Under the pieces are notes generated by a model. The model was given only the letters and a program-made list of their open reading frames with translations. It was not told where the DNA came from and searched no databases. A stretch of DNA of 64,000 nucleotides from Selenomonas sp. oral taxon 892 str. F0426. GTDB lineage: Bacteria > Bacillota > Negativicutes > Selenomonadales > Selenomonadaceae. A program made the translations under genes and the position numbers. Within the stretch, counting starts at the first letter, position 1. Each line of letters starts with the position of its first letter. The stretch covers positions 146,718 through 210,717 of the forward strand of contig NZ_KI260539.1 of NCBI RefSeq assembly GCF_000468035.1, in the 5' to 3' direction. Positions 26,977 to 36,395 of this stretch are shown here, in pieces.

Positions 26977-28563
26977 ATGAATGACGAAAAAAATCTTGCG
27001 TGGCCGGTTTATCTTGTGCTGCTCGTTATCATTTCCTTCCAGATTCTCTTTGGCATCGGCGGAACGGCACTGCTTGACCCGGATGAGCCGGTTTATGCCG
27101 AGACAGCTAAGGAAATGATTCGATTTGGTGACTATTTGTCGCCGCGCATTTATAATGAGTTCTGGTACGATAAACCGCCGATATTCTACTGGCTTGTCGT
27201 CTTGTCCCTCAAAATCTTTGGGGGATTCAGCGAGCTTGCAGCACGTCTTCCAGCTTCTCTCATGGCGATTGGCTCCATTCTCATGACGGCACTCGCCTCC
27301 GCACGTCTTTTCGGTGCACGCACGGGATTTTGGTCGGGGATCGTCATGGGGACAAGCATCATCCTCATGTATATGGGCAAGGCATCTGTGACGGATTCAA
27401 CACTGCTGTTCTTCATGACGGCGGCGCTCTTCTCCTTCATCCATCGGCAGTATTGGCTGATGTACCTAGCTTGCGGCTTGGCAGTGATGACGAAGGGCCC
27501 CATCGGTGTCGTTTTCCCGGGTGGCATCGTTTTCTTTTATCTGCTTGCGACGCGTCAGCTCGAGCAGCTCTTTCGTATGCATATTGTGCGTGGATTGCTT
27601 CTCGTTGTTGCCGTTGGACTGCCCTGGTACCTCTATATGTATGAGGTACACGGCATGGCGTTTATCTACGAATTCATCGGCTTTCATAATATCAGCCGCT
27701 TTACGGCACCGCTGCATCCCGTACGTGCGCATTGGTGGTTCTATCTGCCCGTTCTCATCCTCGGATTCTTTCCTTGGACGGGGCTTCTCATCCAGTCAGT
27801 CAAGAATGCCTTTCGCAGGAGTTTTGGTGAGGAGGCACAGCTGCTGGCTTTTTTCCAGACATGGTGGATTTTCGTTCTCGTGTTCTTCTCGATCGCACAG
27901 ACGAAACAGGTTTCCTACATGCTCCTTCTGACGCCTGCGCTTTCGACCATCATTGGGTGGAACCTTGCACGTATGTTGGATGACTGGCGTCAGACGCATT
28001 TTGCATGGGCGGGCGGCAGTGCGCTCATGTTCCTCCTGCTCGGTCTTGGATGGCTGATGAGCGGGGACAGTCTCGCGGGCCTCGCTGAGGGTGGTCTCTG
28101 GCTCGGTGCGATCACCCTCGTCTTTGGGGCGGCGATTGTATACAGCATTACGGCATCGCACAACCTCATCATGGCTGCATGGCTGCATGTCGGTGCCGGT
28201 GTCATGACGATGGTGATTGCCTTCGGTTTTATGATGCCTGCCGTCGAGGGGAGTTTCAGCGTCAAGCAGATTGCACTTCAGTATGCATCCACATACCATG
28301 CTGCAGCAGAGGCGGAGGGGCGGGCGCTCTATATCGACAAGCAGCTGCGTCCCGGCGTTATGCTCTATACGGATATTCCCGGCATTGAGGCAGACACGAA
28401 CCGTGCGGAGTCCCTTGCAGCCCTGCGCGAAGATGCGCGTCCGAAATACATCATCATGCGTGCATTCATGCACAAAAAGATGATGAAGGATCTTGGCGCA
28501 GAGAACTGGCAGCTCGTCGAGGAGCGCGATGGCCTCTGCATCTATAAGGATGATAAAGAATGA
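26977..28563 (+). CDS. ArnT/PMT-type GT-C membrane glycosyltransferase
   Basis: The 528-residue protein starts at ATG 26977, nine bases after GAGGTG; a GTG at 26965 is less likely. It has about 11-12 membrane segments in the N-terminal two thirds, with the first-loop catalytic motif LDPDEPVYAETAKEMI and WYDKPPIFYW, diagnostic of the ArnT/GT83 group. A soluble C-terminal part follows from about residue 430. Such enzymes transfer a sugar from undecaprenyl phosphate to lipid A or another envelope acceptor on the outer face of the inner membrane. The next gene, overlapping by 4 bases, would make the lipid-linked donor. Confidence 0.9.
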   Translation: MNDEKNLAWPVYLVLLVIISFQILFGIGGTALLDPDEPVYAETAKEMIRFGDYLSPRIYNEFWYDKPPIFYWLVVLSLKIFGGFSELAARLPASLMAIGSILMTALASARLFGARTGFWSGIVMGTSIILMYMGKASVTDSTLLFFMTAALFSFIHRQYWLMYLACGLAVMTKGPIGVVFPGGIVFFYLLATRQLEQLFRMHIVRGLLLVVAVGLPWYLYMYEVHGMAFIYEFIGFHNISRFTAPLHPVRAHWWFYLPVLILGFFPWTGLLIQSVKNAFRRSFGEEAQLLAFFQTWWIFVLVFFSIAQTKQVSYMLLLTPALSTIIGWNLARMLDDWRQTHFAWAGGSALMFLLLGLGWLMSGDSLAGLAEGGLWLGAITLVFGAAIVYSITASHNLIMAAWLHVGAGVMTMVIAFGFMMPAVEGSFSVKQIALQYASTYHAAAEAEGRALYIDKQLRPGVMLYTDIPGIEADTNRAESLAALREDARPKYIIMRAFMHKKMMKDLGAENWQLVEERDGLCIYKDDKE

Positions 28564-29528
28564 CCCCACCCGTTCTCTATTTTGTCGTTCCTTGCTATAA
28601 CGAGCAGGAAGTGCTGGATGATACGGCGGATAAACTGCAGGAAAAACTAGAGGCTCTGATCGCCTCCAGCGTGGTGGATGAACGCAGTCGGATTGCCTTT
28701 GTCAATGACGGCAGCCGTGACCGGACATGGGAGCTAATCGTGCACTGTACAGGGCGGAGCGCCCTTTTTTCCGGGATCAACCTCGCGCACAACGAGGGAC
28801 ATCAGAATGCACTGCTCGCAGGGCTTATGACGGTGCTCCCCCATGCGGATGTGACGATCAGCCTCGATGCAGATCTGCAGGATGACATCAATGCGGTCGA
28901 TGCGATGCTGGAAAAGTATGTGGCGGGGGCGAATATCGTCTATGGTGTGCGCGAGAACCGCGCGACGGATACCTTCCTCAAGCGCTTTACGGCGGAGACG
29001 TTCTACCGGGCGATGCGCGCACTTGGCGCGGATATCGTGTTCAACCATGCTGATTTCCGTTTGATGGATCGGCGGGCGCTCATGGCGCTTGCAGAGTATC
29101 CCGAGGTCAACCTGTTCCTGCGCGGAATCGTGCCCATGATCGGCCTCACGCATGATGTCGTCTACTATACACGGAAGCAGCGTCTCGCCGGTGACTCGAA
29201 GTACCCATGGAGACGGATGGCTTCGTTTGCCTGGGAGGGAGTGACCTCGCTCTCCGCACGCCCCATACGCCTCATCTCACAGATGGGAATGTGCATTTCC
29301 TTTATCAGCGGACTGATGCTCGTGTGGTCGATCGTGCGGCACTTCATTGGTGAGACCATTGTTGGCTGGACAAGTCTTGTCGTCTCCCTTTGGTTTCTCG
29401 GAGGTTTGATTCTCCTTTCCATCGGTGTGATCGGGGAGTATGTCGCGAAGATCTACCTCGAGGTCAAACATAGGCCGCGCTATCTTGTGCAGGAGTTCAT
29501 TGACACAAATGCGGCAGAAAAAAAATAA
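28560..29528 (+). CDS. Polyprenyl-phosphate glycosyltransferase (GtrB/ArnC/DPM1-like)
   Basis: The 322-residue product starts at ATG 28560, overlapping the previous gene by ATGA. It has a GT2 domain (about 1-225) with VVPCYNEQEVLDD, FVNDGSRDRTWE, a SLDADLQDD donor motif and GDSKYPWRRM, then two C-terminal membrane helices (about 240-300) as in GtrB. It loads a sugar onto undecaprenyl phosphate on the cytosolic side. The pair forms a donor-making and donor-using module for envelope glycan modification. The sugar is not identifiable. Confidence 0.92.
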   Translation: MTPPVLYFVVPCYNEQEVLDDTADKLQEKLEALIASSVVDERSRIAFVNDGSRDRTWELIVHCTGRSALFSGINLAHNEGHQNALLAGLMTVLPHADVTISLDADLQDDINAVDAMLEKYVAGANIVYGVRENRATDTFLKRFTAETFYRAMRALGADIVFNHADFRLMDRRALMALAEYPEVNLFLRGIVPMIGLTHDVVYYTRKQRLAGDSKYPWRRMASFAWEGVTSLSARPIRLISQMGMCISFISGLMLVWSIVRHFIGETIVGWTSLVVSLWFLGGLILLSIGVIGEYVAKIYLEVKHRPRYLVQEFIDTNAAEKK

Positions 29529-29744
29529 TTTTTCTCGAAAATTTTTGAGAGAAAAGAAGGATAATCTTATTTTATGGAGAATTATTATTTGTGAAAGGCG
29601 GAATAGACGATATCTATTGTGCTGATCACACTCCACATTTTGAAACACAGATCAAGTGTATGTGCTTGACGGTGTTTCGCATACTTTACTTTGCTGTGTA
29701 TTTACGGATAGGAAGCTGCGGCTTCCACAATAGGAGGGTTACCT

Positions 29745-30125
29745 ATGTCAGTTTTTTATGTTGCAGACAAGAAGCACATCATTGAGTCTTATGGTGATGA
29801 GGAATTGAATCTCGCGCTTGACGGGCAGGCGCTCAAAGTACTCAAGCCAAACACAGTCGATGCAGCGCAGGAGAAGCATGTCCCTGTTGCGACCTATGAT
29901 AAGGAAAAGAATGAGGTGCATGTGAAGGTCGGCTCTGTTGCCCATCCGATGACGGAGGAGCATCTCATTGAGTGCATCGTCCTCGTGACAAAGAAGGGTG
30001 TACAGCGCGCCAATCTCACGGCGGCGGACGCGCCTGAGTTCACGTTCCGTCTTGCAGACGGCGATACGCCCGTGAAGGTCCTCGAGTACTGCAATCTGCA
30101 CGGTCTTTGGCAGGCAGATCTCTGA
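29745..30125 (+). CDS. Superoxide reductase (class III-like, neelaredoxin/desulfoferrodoxin family)
   Basis: This 126-residue protein starts at ATG 29745 after TAGGAGGG. The catalytic iron site is complete: E43 and H45 in EKHVP, H67 in VAHPM, H73 in EEHLI, C116 and H119 in EYCNLHGLW. The N-terminal part aligns in position with the desulfoferrodoxin rubredoxin-like centre I but has none of its four cysteines, the pattern known from Treponema pallidum. It reduces superoxide to peroxide without making oxygen, as expected in an anaerobe. It appears monocistronic; a GGAAGC/GCTTCC hairpin lies just before its ribosome site at 29711-29726. Confidence 0.9.
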   Translation: MSVFYVADKKHIIESYGDEELNLALDGQALKVLKPNTVDAAQEKHVPVATYDKEKNEVHVKVGSVAHPMTEEHLIECIVLVTKKGVQRANLTAADAPEFTFRLADGDTPVKVLEYCNLHGLWQADL

Positions 30126-30296
30126 GGAAGAACCGCTGGTTCAGCTGAACGAAGCTGCTGTACACATGTGCGGCAGCTTTTTTTATCCTATTATCAAGCG
30201 ACGGCAGTGAAAAATCTATCGCTTTTCCAATCTTTTTCCTGTATACTGCATCTCAGTAGGTATGGGGCACTTGAATGAAATCATGGGGGCGATGGA

Positions 30297-31244
30297 ATGC
30301 GCTGGGCACGGGTGAGCGTGGTGACGACGCACGAAGGAGCAGATCTCATTGGCAATATTCTGATGGAGCTTGGGGCTGCCGGGACGGAGATTGACGATCC
30401 GTCCCTCGTGAACGAGTACATTGACGCGGGTCTCTGGGACTATACGGATCTTCCGCGAGCAGAGGATACGGATACCGTGACGGTACGTGCCTACCTGCCC
30501 GAAGATGAACGCTTGGAGGGGAGCCTGCTGACACTTGCCGAACGCGTCGAGAATCTGCGCCGTGCTGCTGCCATTGGGGCAGCAGCAATCTCGCATACGT
30601 TCGTCGCAGATGAGGACTGGGCAGAGACGTGGAAGGCCTACATTCACACAGAGAAGATCGGGGAGCACATTGTCGTGCGTCCTACGTGGGAGGAGTATAG
30701 CCCGGCAGCGGATGAGATCGTCATCGACCTCGATCCCGGTGCGGCATTTGGCACGGGGGCGCATGCGACGACAGCGATGTGCCTGCGCTGGCTCGAACGC
30801 ATTGTATCTCCATCGCTGCGTGTCTACGATGTGGGGTGCGGCTCGGGCATCCTCTCCATCGCTGCGTCCAAGCTAGGTGCCGACGACGTTGTTGCGATGG
30901 ACTACGATCCCGTCGCCGTCGCCGTCGCAGAGGAGAATATCCGGCAGAACGCTGTCTCAAATGTGCGTGTACTCCAGAGCGATCTCCTCACTGCGTGCAC
31001 GGGAATGCCTCCTGCCCAAATCATCATTGCGAACATCATTGCAGACATCATCATTCGACTCTTTGGACAGCTCGATCGTCATCTCGCGCCGGGCGGGACC
31101 CTTCTCGCCTCAGGGATTATCGACGATCGCATTGTTGATGTTGAGCGTGCTGCTGCAGAGCATGGATTTGTCGTGCTGGACATCACACGCGAAAAGGAAT
31201 GGGCTGCGATGATTATACGGCGCAGCGCGGATCTGGCAGACTGA
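30297..31244 (+). CDS. prmA: Ribosomal protein L11 methyltransferase
   Basis: The 315-residue protein starts at ATG 30297 with a weak GGGGGCGATGG region upstream. The N-terminal L11-binding domain ends near DEDWAETWKAYIHTEKIG. The SAM domain reads DPGAAFGTGAHATTAMCLRWLE-like, VYDVGCGSGILSIAASKLGA and IIANIIADII. It trimethylates ribosomal protein L11. Its stop TGA overlaps the ATG of rsmE by one base, a frequent pairing. Confidence 0.95.
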   Translation: MRWARVSVVTTHEGADLIGNILMELGAAGTEIDDPSLVNEYIDAGLWDYTDLPRAEDTDTVTVRAYLPEDERLEGSLLTLAERVENLRRAAAIGAAAISHTFVADEDWAETWKAYIHTEKIGEHIVVRPTWEEYSPAADEIVIDLDPGAAFGTGAHATTAMCLRWLERIVSPSLRVYDVGCGSGILSIAASKLGADDVVAMDYDPVAVAVAEENIRQNAVSNVRVLQSDLLTACTGMPPAQIIIANIIADIIIRLFGQLDRHLAPGGTLLASGIIDDRIVDVERAAAEHGFVVLDITREKEWAAMIIRRSADLAD

Positions 31245-31990
31245 TGCGGCGCCTATTCTATCCGGGGGAGCTCGCGGAGGAAATCGAGATCACAGGCGGC
31301 GATGCACATCATCTCACGCGTGTCATGCGTGCACGCATCGGCGACGAGGTTGTTATTGCGGCGGCTGACGGGCGTATCGCCCGCATGCAGGTACGTGAGG
31401 TCGTTCATGATGTCGTCCGTCTCTGTCTTGCAGAGGAACTCCCAAAGGAGGGAGAGGGGGCAGCCGAAGTCTTCCTTGTGCAGGCACTTCTCAAGGGCGA
31501 GAAGATGGAGCTTGTCGTTCAAAAGGCCGTGGAGCTTGGCGCGGCGGCCGTTTGCCCCATAGAGACGGAAAATGTTGTCGTGCGCTATGATGCAAAGAAG
31601 GCCGCAGCCAAAACGGCGCGCTGGCAAAAGATCGCAGATGAGGCCGCAAAGCAGTGCGGCCGTAATGCGCTGATGCGGGTGGAGGACATTGCTCCGCTTC
31701 CATCTCTTTTGCAGGACACAGAGCTTTTCAATGCCTCCGGGACGGCAATCCTTTTTTGCTATGAAGCAGAGGAGAAACAGAGTATGCGCATGGTTTTGCG
31801 CACGCTTCAGGCACGGCGTATCGTGCTCATCGTTGGGGCAGAGGGGGGCTTTTCTCCCGCCGAGGCAGAGCGCATCCGTGCGATGGGCGGACAGCCCGTG
31901 TCGCTTGGCCGGCGTATTCTGCGTGCAGAGACTGCAGCCATTACAGCACTTGCGGTGACACAGTACGAACTTGGTAATTTGGATCTATAG
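31244..31990 (+). CDS. rsmE: 16S rRNA m3U1498 methyltransferase
   Basis: The 248-residue product starts at ATG 31244, overlapping the prmA stop. It has an N-terminal PUA-like part with GGDAHHLTRVMRARIGDEVVI and a SPOUT domain with KMELVVQKAVELGAAAVCPIET, KIADEAAKQCGRNALM, a GAEGGFSPAEAE knot segment and LGRRILRAETAAITAL. It methylates U1498 of 16S rRNA. It ends the prmA-rsmE pair. Confidence 0.95.
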   Translation: MRRLFYPGELAEEIEITGGDAHHLTRVMRARIGDEVVIAAADGRIARMQVREVVHDVVRLCLAEELPKEGEGAAEVFLVQALLKGEKMELVVQKAVELGAAAVCPIETENVVVRYDAKKAAAKTARWQKIADEAAKQCGRNALMRVEDIAPLPSLLQDTELFNASGTAILFCYEAEEKQSMRMVLRTLQARRIVLIVGAEGGFSPAEAERIRAMGGQPVSLGRRILRAETAAITALAVTQYELGNLDL

Positions 31991-32009
31991 TGATCAGAAA
32001 GGAAACAAT

Positions 32010-32552
32010 ATGAAAAAGACATATACGGCACTTTTTGCGGCGGCCTTCGCAGTCTCCATGATTGCTGGCTGCGGCGGCAATGAGAAGGCTGATACGGGGG
32101 GGACTGCGAGCGCACAGTCTGCACAAGAGCAGGGCAAGGGGAGCGGCCTTCGCGGGGAGGCGGCGCCGACGTTTGCACTCAAGGATCTCGCAGGCAAGGA
32201 TGTCGCCATCGAGGCGAAAGGGAAACCCTACATCATCAACTTCTGGGCGACGTGGTGTCCGCCCTGCCAAGCGGAGATCCCCGACCTCGCGGCCTTCCAT
32301 GCGGCGCACAAGGACACGGTCGATTTCTATGCCGTGAACCTGCAGGAGGATGCCGCGGCCGTACAGAAATTCATGACAGAGCGAAAGGCAGATCTGCCCG
32401 TCGTACTTGATGCAAAGGGGACGGCAGCTACCCTCTACGGTGTGCGCGCGATCCCGACAACCGTTGTTGCGGATAAAGAAGGAAAGGTCGTCTACCGCAA
32501 GACGGGCGGTGTGACGAAAGAGGAACTCGAAGATGTCGTCAGCAAACTCTAA
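32010..32552 (+). CDS. TlpA/ResA-type thioredoxin-like lipoprotein
   Basis: The 180-residue protein starts at ATG 32010 after AAAGGA. A lipoprotein signal ends in IAGC (Cys about residue 18), followed by a Ser/Gln/Gly-rich linker and a thioredoxin fold with NFWATWCPPCQAEIPDLAAF (active site CPPC) and a cis-Pro segment AIPTTVVADKEGKVVYRKTGG. It should act as an extracytoplasmic thiol reductase. The CcdA-type electron carrier encoded 27 bases later would supply its reducing power across the membrane. Confidence 0.92.
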   Translation: MKKTYTALFAAAFAVSMIAGCGGNEKADTGGTASAQSAQEQGKGSGLRGEAAPTFALKDLAGKDVAIEAKGKPYIINFWATWCPPCQAEIPDLAAFHAAHKDTVDFYAVNLQEDAAAVQKFMTERKADLPVVLDAKGTAATLYGVRAIPTTVVADKEGKVVYRKTGGVTKEELEDVVSKL

Positions 32553-32579
32553 GAGCATCTGGAGGGGAGGCCGTTCCAT

Positions 32580-33263
32580 ATGGAACTAACCCTTCTTGGC
32601 GGTGCATTCCTCGCGGGCTTTCTTTCATTCATTTCGCCCTGCGTCTTGCCGCTCCTGCCAACGTTTTCGCTGATTCTTGCAAAGAACAGTCAGCAGGATG
32701 GGCGGGAGACCCAGCGCCTCTATGCGAATACGACTGCATTTCTCGCAGGATTTACGCTCATCTTCGTTTTGCTCGGAGCGACGGCATCGTTCATCGGATC
32801 ATGGCTTTTCTCCTATCAGGAACTTCTGCGGCAGGGGGCGGCTGTTCTCATCATCGTCATGGGACTCTTCATGACGGGGTGGATCAAGATACCGCTGCTC
32901 CTGCGTGAGTATCGTCCATTCCAACGGCAGGGCTTTGGCGGTGTTGGAGGCGCGTTCCTCCTTGGCTGCGGCTTTACGCTCGGCTGGACACCGTGTACCG
33001 GGCCGATGCTCGCAACGATTCTTCTCTATGCGGGTGATACGGCGACCGTCGGCGCGGGTGCACTGCTCCTCCTTGTCTATAGTCTTGGATTTGCCGTACC
33101 GTTCTTTCTGCTCGCTGTCATCTGGCGGAGACATATCATGAAGCTGCGCACATTCTATCAGTATCTGCCGCGCATTCAGCAGGCCGCTGGAATCGTGCTC
33201 GTCCTTCTCGGCGTGCTGCTTTGGTCGGACTCGCTGACCTATCTCGTGCGCATCCTGTCGTAA
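32580..33263 (+). CDS. ccdA: CcdA/DsbD-like thiol-electron transporter
   Basis: The 227-residue protein starts at ATG 32580 after GGAGGGGAGG. It has six membrane segments with conserved SFISPCVLPLLPTF and TLGWTPCTGPML motifs; the two intramembrane cysteines carry electrons from cytosolic thioredoxin outward. It is paired with the TlpA-like lipoprotein. No cytochrome c maturation genes are in the window, so the partner pathway is open. Confidence 0.93.
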   Translation: MELTLLGGAFLAGFLSFISPCVLPLLPTFSLILAKNSQQDGRETQRLYANTTAFLAGFTLIFVLLGATASFIGSWLFSYQELLRQGAAVLIIVMGLFMTGWIKIPLLLREYRPFQRQGFGGVGGAFLLGCGFTLGWTPCTGPMLATILLYAGDTATVGAGALLLLVYSLGFAVPFFLLAVIWRRHIMKLRTFYQYLPRIQQAAGIVLVLLGVLLWSDSLTYLVRILS

Positions 33264-33275
33264 CTCAACAGACAG

Positions 33276-33320
33276 CGACCTCCCAAGCGTCTTACCGGCG
33301 TGAGGGAGGTCGTTTTGGTT
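33276..33320 (+). terminator. Rho-independent terminator after ccdA
   Basis: CGACCTCCC (33276-33284) pairs with GGGAGGTCG (33304-33312), followed by TTTTGGTTT. Confidence 0.82.
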
Positions 33321-33329
33321 TGAGAATCA

Positions 33330-33358
33330 TTGAATTTTGGTACGGCGTGTGATATGGT
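33330..33358 (+). promoter_or_regulatory. Promoter upstream of the ECF gene and surface-glycan locus
   Basis: TTGAAT (33330-33335) and TATGGT (33353-33358) have a 17-base spacer. No terminator was noticed between here and the end of the second TagB-like gene, so one long transcript is possible. Confidence 0.55.
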
Positions 33359-33375
33359 ATAGAAGGACATTAGGA

Positions 33376-33915
33376 ATGGATTTGGAGACGACCATGGAAT
33401 ATCAACACAGAGGGAGAAATTCGTTTACAACACAGGAACTCGTCTTTACCGCACTCATGACAGCGCTTGTCTTTGTGGCGACGTATCTGCCGCATATCCC
33501 AATCCCGCTCGGCTATGCCCATCTGGGAGATGCAGTGATCTTTTTGCTTGCTCTTCTTGTGCCGCGCCGCACAGTGCTCTTTGCCTCCTGTATCGGCTCA
33601 GCGCTCGCCGACCTTCTGGGGGGCTTTGCCCTTTGGATCGTGCCGACGCTTATCATCAAATTTGTGATGGCCGAGATCGTCTATCACATTGGACGACGGG
33701 GGCGCGAGCTTGCACCCCGGCCCAGGGTCATCTCTGCGCTCCTTCTCTCGAGCCTTTGGATGGCGGCGGGGTATACCATTGCAGGAGGGATTCTCTACGC
33801 GAGTTTTGCCGCTGCACTCACTTCCTCTCCGGGCCTTTTGATGGAGGGGGCCGTGAACTCTGTGATTGCACTGTTCCTTTTACCTCTGCTGCGGGATCGT
33901 TTTCCGAGGTTTTGA
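33376..33915 (+). CDS. ECF transporter S component (substrate unknown)
   Basis: The 179-residue protein is given from ATG 33376 (AAGGA eight bases upstream); ATG 33394 with GGAG six bases upstream is equally possible. It has five to six membrane segments with FTALMTALVFVATYLPHIPIPLGYAHLGDAVIFLLAL, a common S-component N-terminal pattern, and VNSVIALFLLPLL near the end. S components bind a vitamin or small nutrient and share an energising module encoded elsewhere. Substrate is not evident. It lies 16 bases before the FdtA-like gene and may be co-transcribed by chance. Confidence 0.75.
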   Translation: MDLETTMEYQHRGRNSFTTQELVFTALMTALVFVATYLPHIPIPLGYAHLGDAVIFLLALLVPRRTVLFASCIGSALADLLGGFALWIVPTLIIKFVMAEIVYHIGRRGRELAPRPRVISALLLSSLWMAAGYTIAGGILYASFAAALTSSPGLLMEGAVNSVIALFLLPLLRDRFPRF

Positions 33916-33931
33916 TTGTTCGAGGTGTTTT

Positions 33932-34351
33932 ATGCAGATCATAAAATATATGTTTCAGCCGCATGGAGACGACCGCGGGATGCTCGTCGCACTCGAGGAG
34001 TTCAATGATATTCCGTTTCGCATCAAGCGTGTCTACTATATGTATGATACCATACCGGGCGTTGTACGCGGACATCATGCACATAGGAAGCTCGAGCAGA
34101 TCTTGATCTGCATCCATGGAACGTGCAAAATACGTCTCGATAATGGGCGGGAAAAGAAGGTTGTTCCGCTCGAAAAACCCTATGAGGGTCTTTATATATC
34201 AAATGCAATGTGGCGGGAGATGTATGACTTTTCCCCGGATGCCGTCCTGATGGTGCTGGCATCTGAGGTCTATGATGAGGCGGATTACATCCGTGATTAC
34301 GATGAATTCCTGAAGATGGTGCATGGAGAGGAGCAGTCTCATGAAGATTGA
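33932..34351 (+). CDS. dTDP-4-oxo-6-deoxyglucose 3,4-ketoisomerase-like (FdtA/QdtA/WxcM family)
   Basis: The 139-residue cupin starts at ATG 33932 after GAGGTG. Family marks are [21 protein letters not shown] (metal-free cupin with catalytic histidines), [34 protein letters not shown] near the C-terminus. Such enzymes move the keto group of dTDP-4-keto-6-deoxyglucose to C3. The next gene, overlapping by 11 bases, encodes an FdtB-like aminotransferase, so together they should yield a dTDP-3-amino-3,6-dideoxyhexose. The rml genes making the precursor are outside the window. Confidence 0.87.
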   Translation: MQIIKYMFQPHGDDRGMLVALEEFNDIPFRIKRVYYMYDTIPGVVRGHHAHRKLEQILICIHGTCKIRLDNGREKKVVPLEKPYEGLYISNAMWREMYDFSPDAVLMVLASEVYDEADYIRDYDEFLKMVHGEEQSHED

Positions 34352-36362
34352 TCTTGCTGTGCTTGGCCGCCAGTATGACCTTCATGCTGCAGAGTATGAG
34401 GAGACGGCTCTGCGTGTACTGCGTTCCGGCTGGTACATTTTGGGACCGGAACTCGAGGCGTTTGAGCAGGAATTTGCCGCATATATGGGGGCAAGATATG
34501 CGGTCGGGCTAAACTCTGGTCTCGATGCGCTTATCCTTTCCGTTCGTGCACTTGGGATTGGCGTGGGGGATGAGGTCATTGTTCCTGCAAACACCTATAT
34601 CGCGACGGTACTTGCCGTCACGGAAAATCACGCAACGCCCATCTTTGTTGAGCCGGATGCATACTATAACCTGGACACTGCGCTGCTTGAAGCGGCAATT
34701 ACACCGCGTACACGTGCCATCCTGCCTGTCCATCTCTACGGGCAGGCGGTCAATATGGCGGCGGTCATGGAGATTGCAGAGCGTCACCAACTCGCTGTGA
34801 TCGAGGACTGTGCCCAGTCACATGGTGCGCATTTCAGCGACACCATGACAGGGAGATTCGGACATATTGGCTGCTTTAGCTTCTATCCGACGAAAAACCT
34901 CGGAGCATTCGGCGATGCGGGAGCAATCGTGACAGATGACGCAGCGCTCGCTGAGAACATTCGTATGCTCCGCAACTACGGGAGCAAGGAGAAATATCAC
35001 AACGAGCTATGCGGTGTGAACTCCCGTCTCGATGAGATACAGTCGGCATTGCTGCGTGTGAAGCTTAGACATCTGCCGGCCTTGATTGAGGAGCGTAAGC
35101 GGATTGCGGAACAGTATCTTGCGGGGATACGGAACCCGTATGTCATCCTGCCGGAAACCAGAGAAGGGGCAGAGCACGTTTACCATCAGTTCGTCGTTCG
35201 GACGCCTGCCCGCGACCATTTTAAGGCATACCTTTCAGAACATGGCATCGAGACCGTCATTCACTATCCAATTCCTCCGCATCTCGCAGAGTGCTACACA
35301 GACCTTGGACATAAGCGCGGCAGCTGTCCCCTGGCGGAGCAGTATGCGAATGAGGTGCTGAGCCTGCCGATATTCAATGGGATGCGAGAGGATGAGATCG
35401 CTTACGTCATCGAGACGGTCAATGCCTATCCAGGTGACGAGCAGCATTATGATGTCTCTCTTTGCGTTCTCACTTATCGTCCAAATTATGAAAAGCTCTT
35501 CACCACGCTGACCTCCATTATTCGCCAGCGTGGATGTTCCTATGAGATCGTTATTGCAGACGATGGCACGCCGGACTTCCGTCAGGAGGAGATCGAGCAA
35601 TGGATGGACGCGCACCATGTTCAGGACTATTGCATCGTGCGTAGTGCGAAGAATCAGGGAACGGTTCGCAATGTGATGAACGCATACACGGTTGCCCGCG
35701 GCACGTATGTAAAGCCCATCTCACCAGGGGACTATCTGTATAGCGATACAGCGCTCGCAGGAATCGTTCACTTCATGAAGAGTGAGGGATACCACATTGC
35801 TTTTGGACGGAGCTGCTACTACAGCAGAGATGGAGAACAGTTCCACATATACAATGGAATGCAGCCATATCAGCTGCGCCCCTATCTGGAGAGAGATGCT
35901 TCAGCAGCCAAAGAGGCATATCTCCTGTGTCAGGACTATGCTGTCGGTGCCTCGTTCATGGGCGAGCGCACACTCATGGCCTCCTATACTGCGCTGATTC
36001 TTGGACGGGTTGTATATGCAGAGGATTCAGCTTATGTTGTTATGGTTTCTGACGATATTCTCCTCGGGTTTTGGAATCAAAACTTCGTATGGTATGAATC
36101 TGACAGCGGTATATCCAATGGGCGTTCGATAGAGTGGAGAGCCCGGTTGGTGGCTGACAATCATGCGACACTGACAATTATTGCAGAGAGACACGCAGAA
36201 TTTGCAGATCTTTATCGTTGGCATATGGAGCAGCGGGAGGATGAGAATTCTCCCTATACGAAAACTTTACGTGCCTACTATGCTGAGGTAGAGAAGATCG
36301 TGCATACAGGCTCTTATTTGCAAGATGTCGATCCGAATGAGCTCAAAAAATTGATTGAGTGA
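34341..36362 (+). CDS. DegT/DnrJ/EryC1 sugar aminotransferase fused to GT2-like glycosyltransferase
   Basis: This 673-residue protein starts at ATG 34341, within the end of the ketoisomerase gene (GAGAGGAG upstream). Residues 1 to about 365 are a PLP sugar aminotransferase with [18 protein letters not shown] and the PLP lysine K185 in [14 protein letters not shown], resembling FdtB/QdtB. From about residue 370 a GT2 fold begins: [19 protein letters not shown] and [12 protein letters not shown], with a weak donor region SPGDYLYSD. The open frame across the junction ([22 protein letters not shown] then [10 protein letters not shown]) is continuous. The fusion would couple synthesis of an aminosugar to its transfer or to glycan assembly. 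Confidence 0.85.
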   Translation: MKIDLAVLGRQYDLHAAEYEETALRVLRSGWYILGPELEAFEQEFAAYMGARYAVGLNSGLDALILSVRALGIGVGDEVIVPANTYIATVLAVTENHATPIFVEPDAYYNLDTALLEAAITPRTRAILPVHLYGQAVNMAAVMEIAERHQLAVIEDCAQSHGAHFSDTMTGRFGHIGCFSFYPTKNLGAFGDAGAIVTDDAALAENIRMLRNYGSKEKYHNELCGVNSRLDEIQSALLRVKLRHLPALIEERKRIAEQYLAGIRNPYVILPETREGAEHVYHQFVVRTPARDHFKAYLSEHGIETVIHYPIPPHLAECYTDLGHKRGSCPLAEQYANEVLSLPIFNGMREDEIAYVIETVNAYPGDEQHYDVSLCVLTYRPNYEKLFTTLTSIIRQRGCSYEIVIADDGTPDFRQEEIEQWMDAHHVQDYCIVRSAKNQGTVRNVMNAYTVARGTYVKPISPGDYLYSDTALAGIVHFMKSEGYHIAFGRSCYYSRDGEQFHIYNGMQPYQLRPYLERDASAAKEAYLLCQDYAVGASFMGERTLMASYTALILGRVVYAEDSAYVVMVSDDILLGFWNQNFVWYESDSGISNGRSIEWRARLVADNHATLTIIAERHAEFADLYRWHMEQREDENSPYTKTLRAYYAEVEKIVHTGSYLQDVDPNELKKLIE

Positions 36363-36395
36363 GACACCATACGATGAGGATGACTGAGGGAGACC

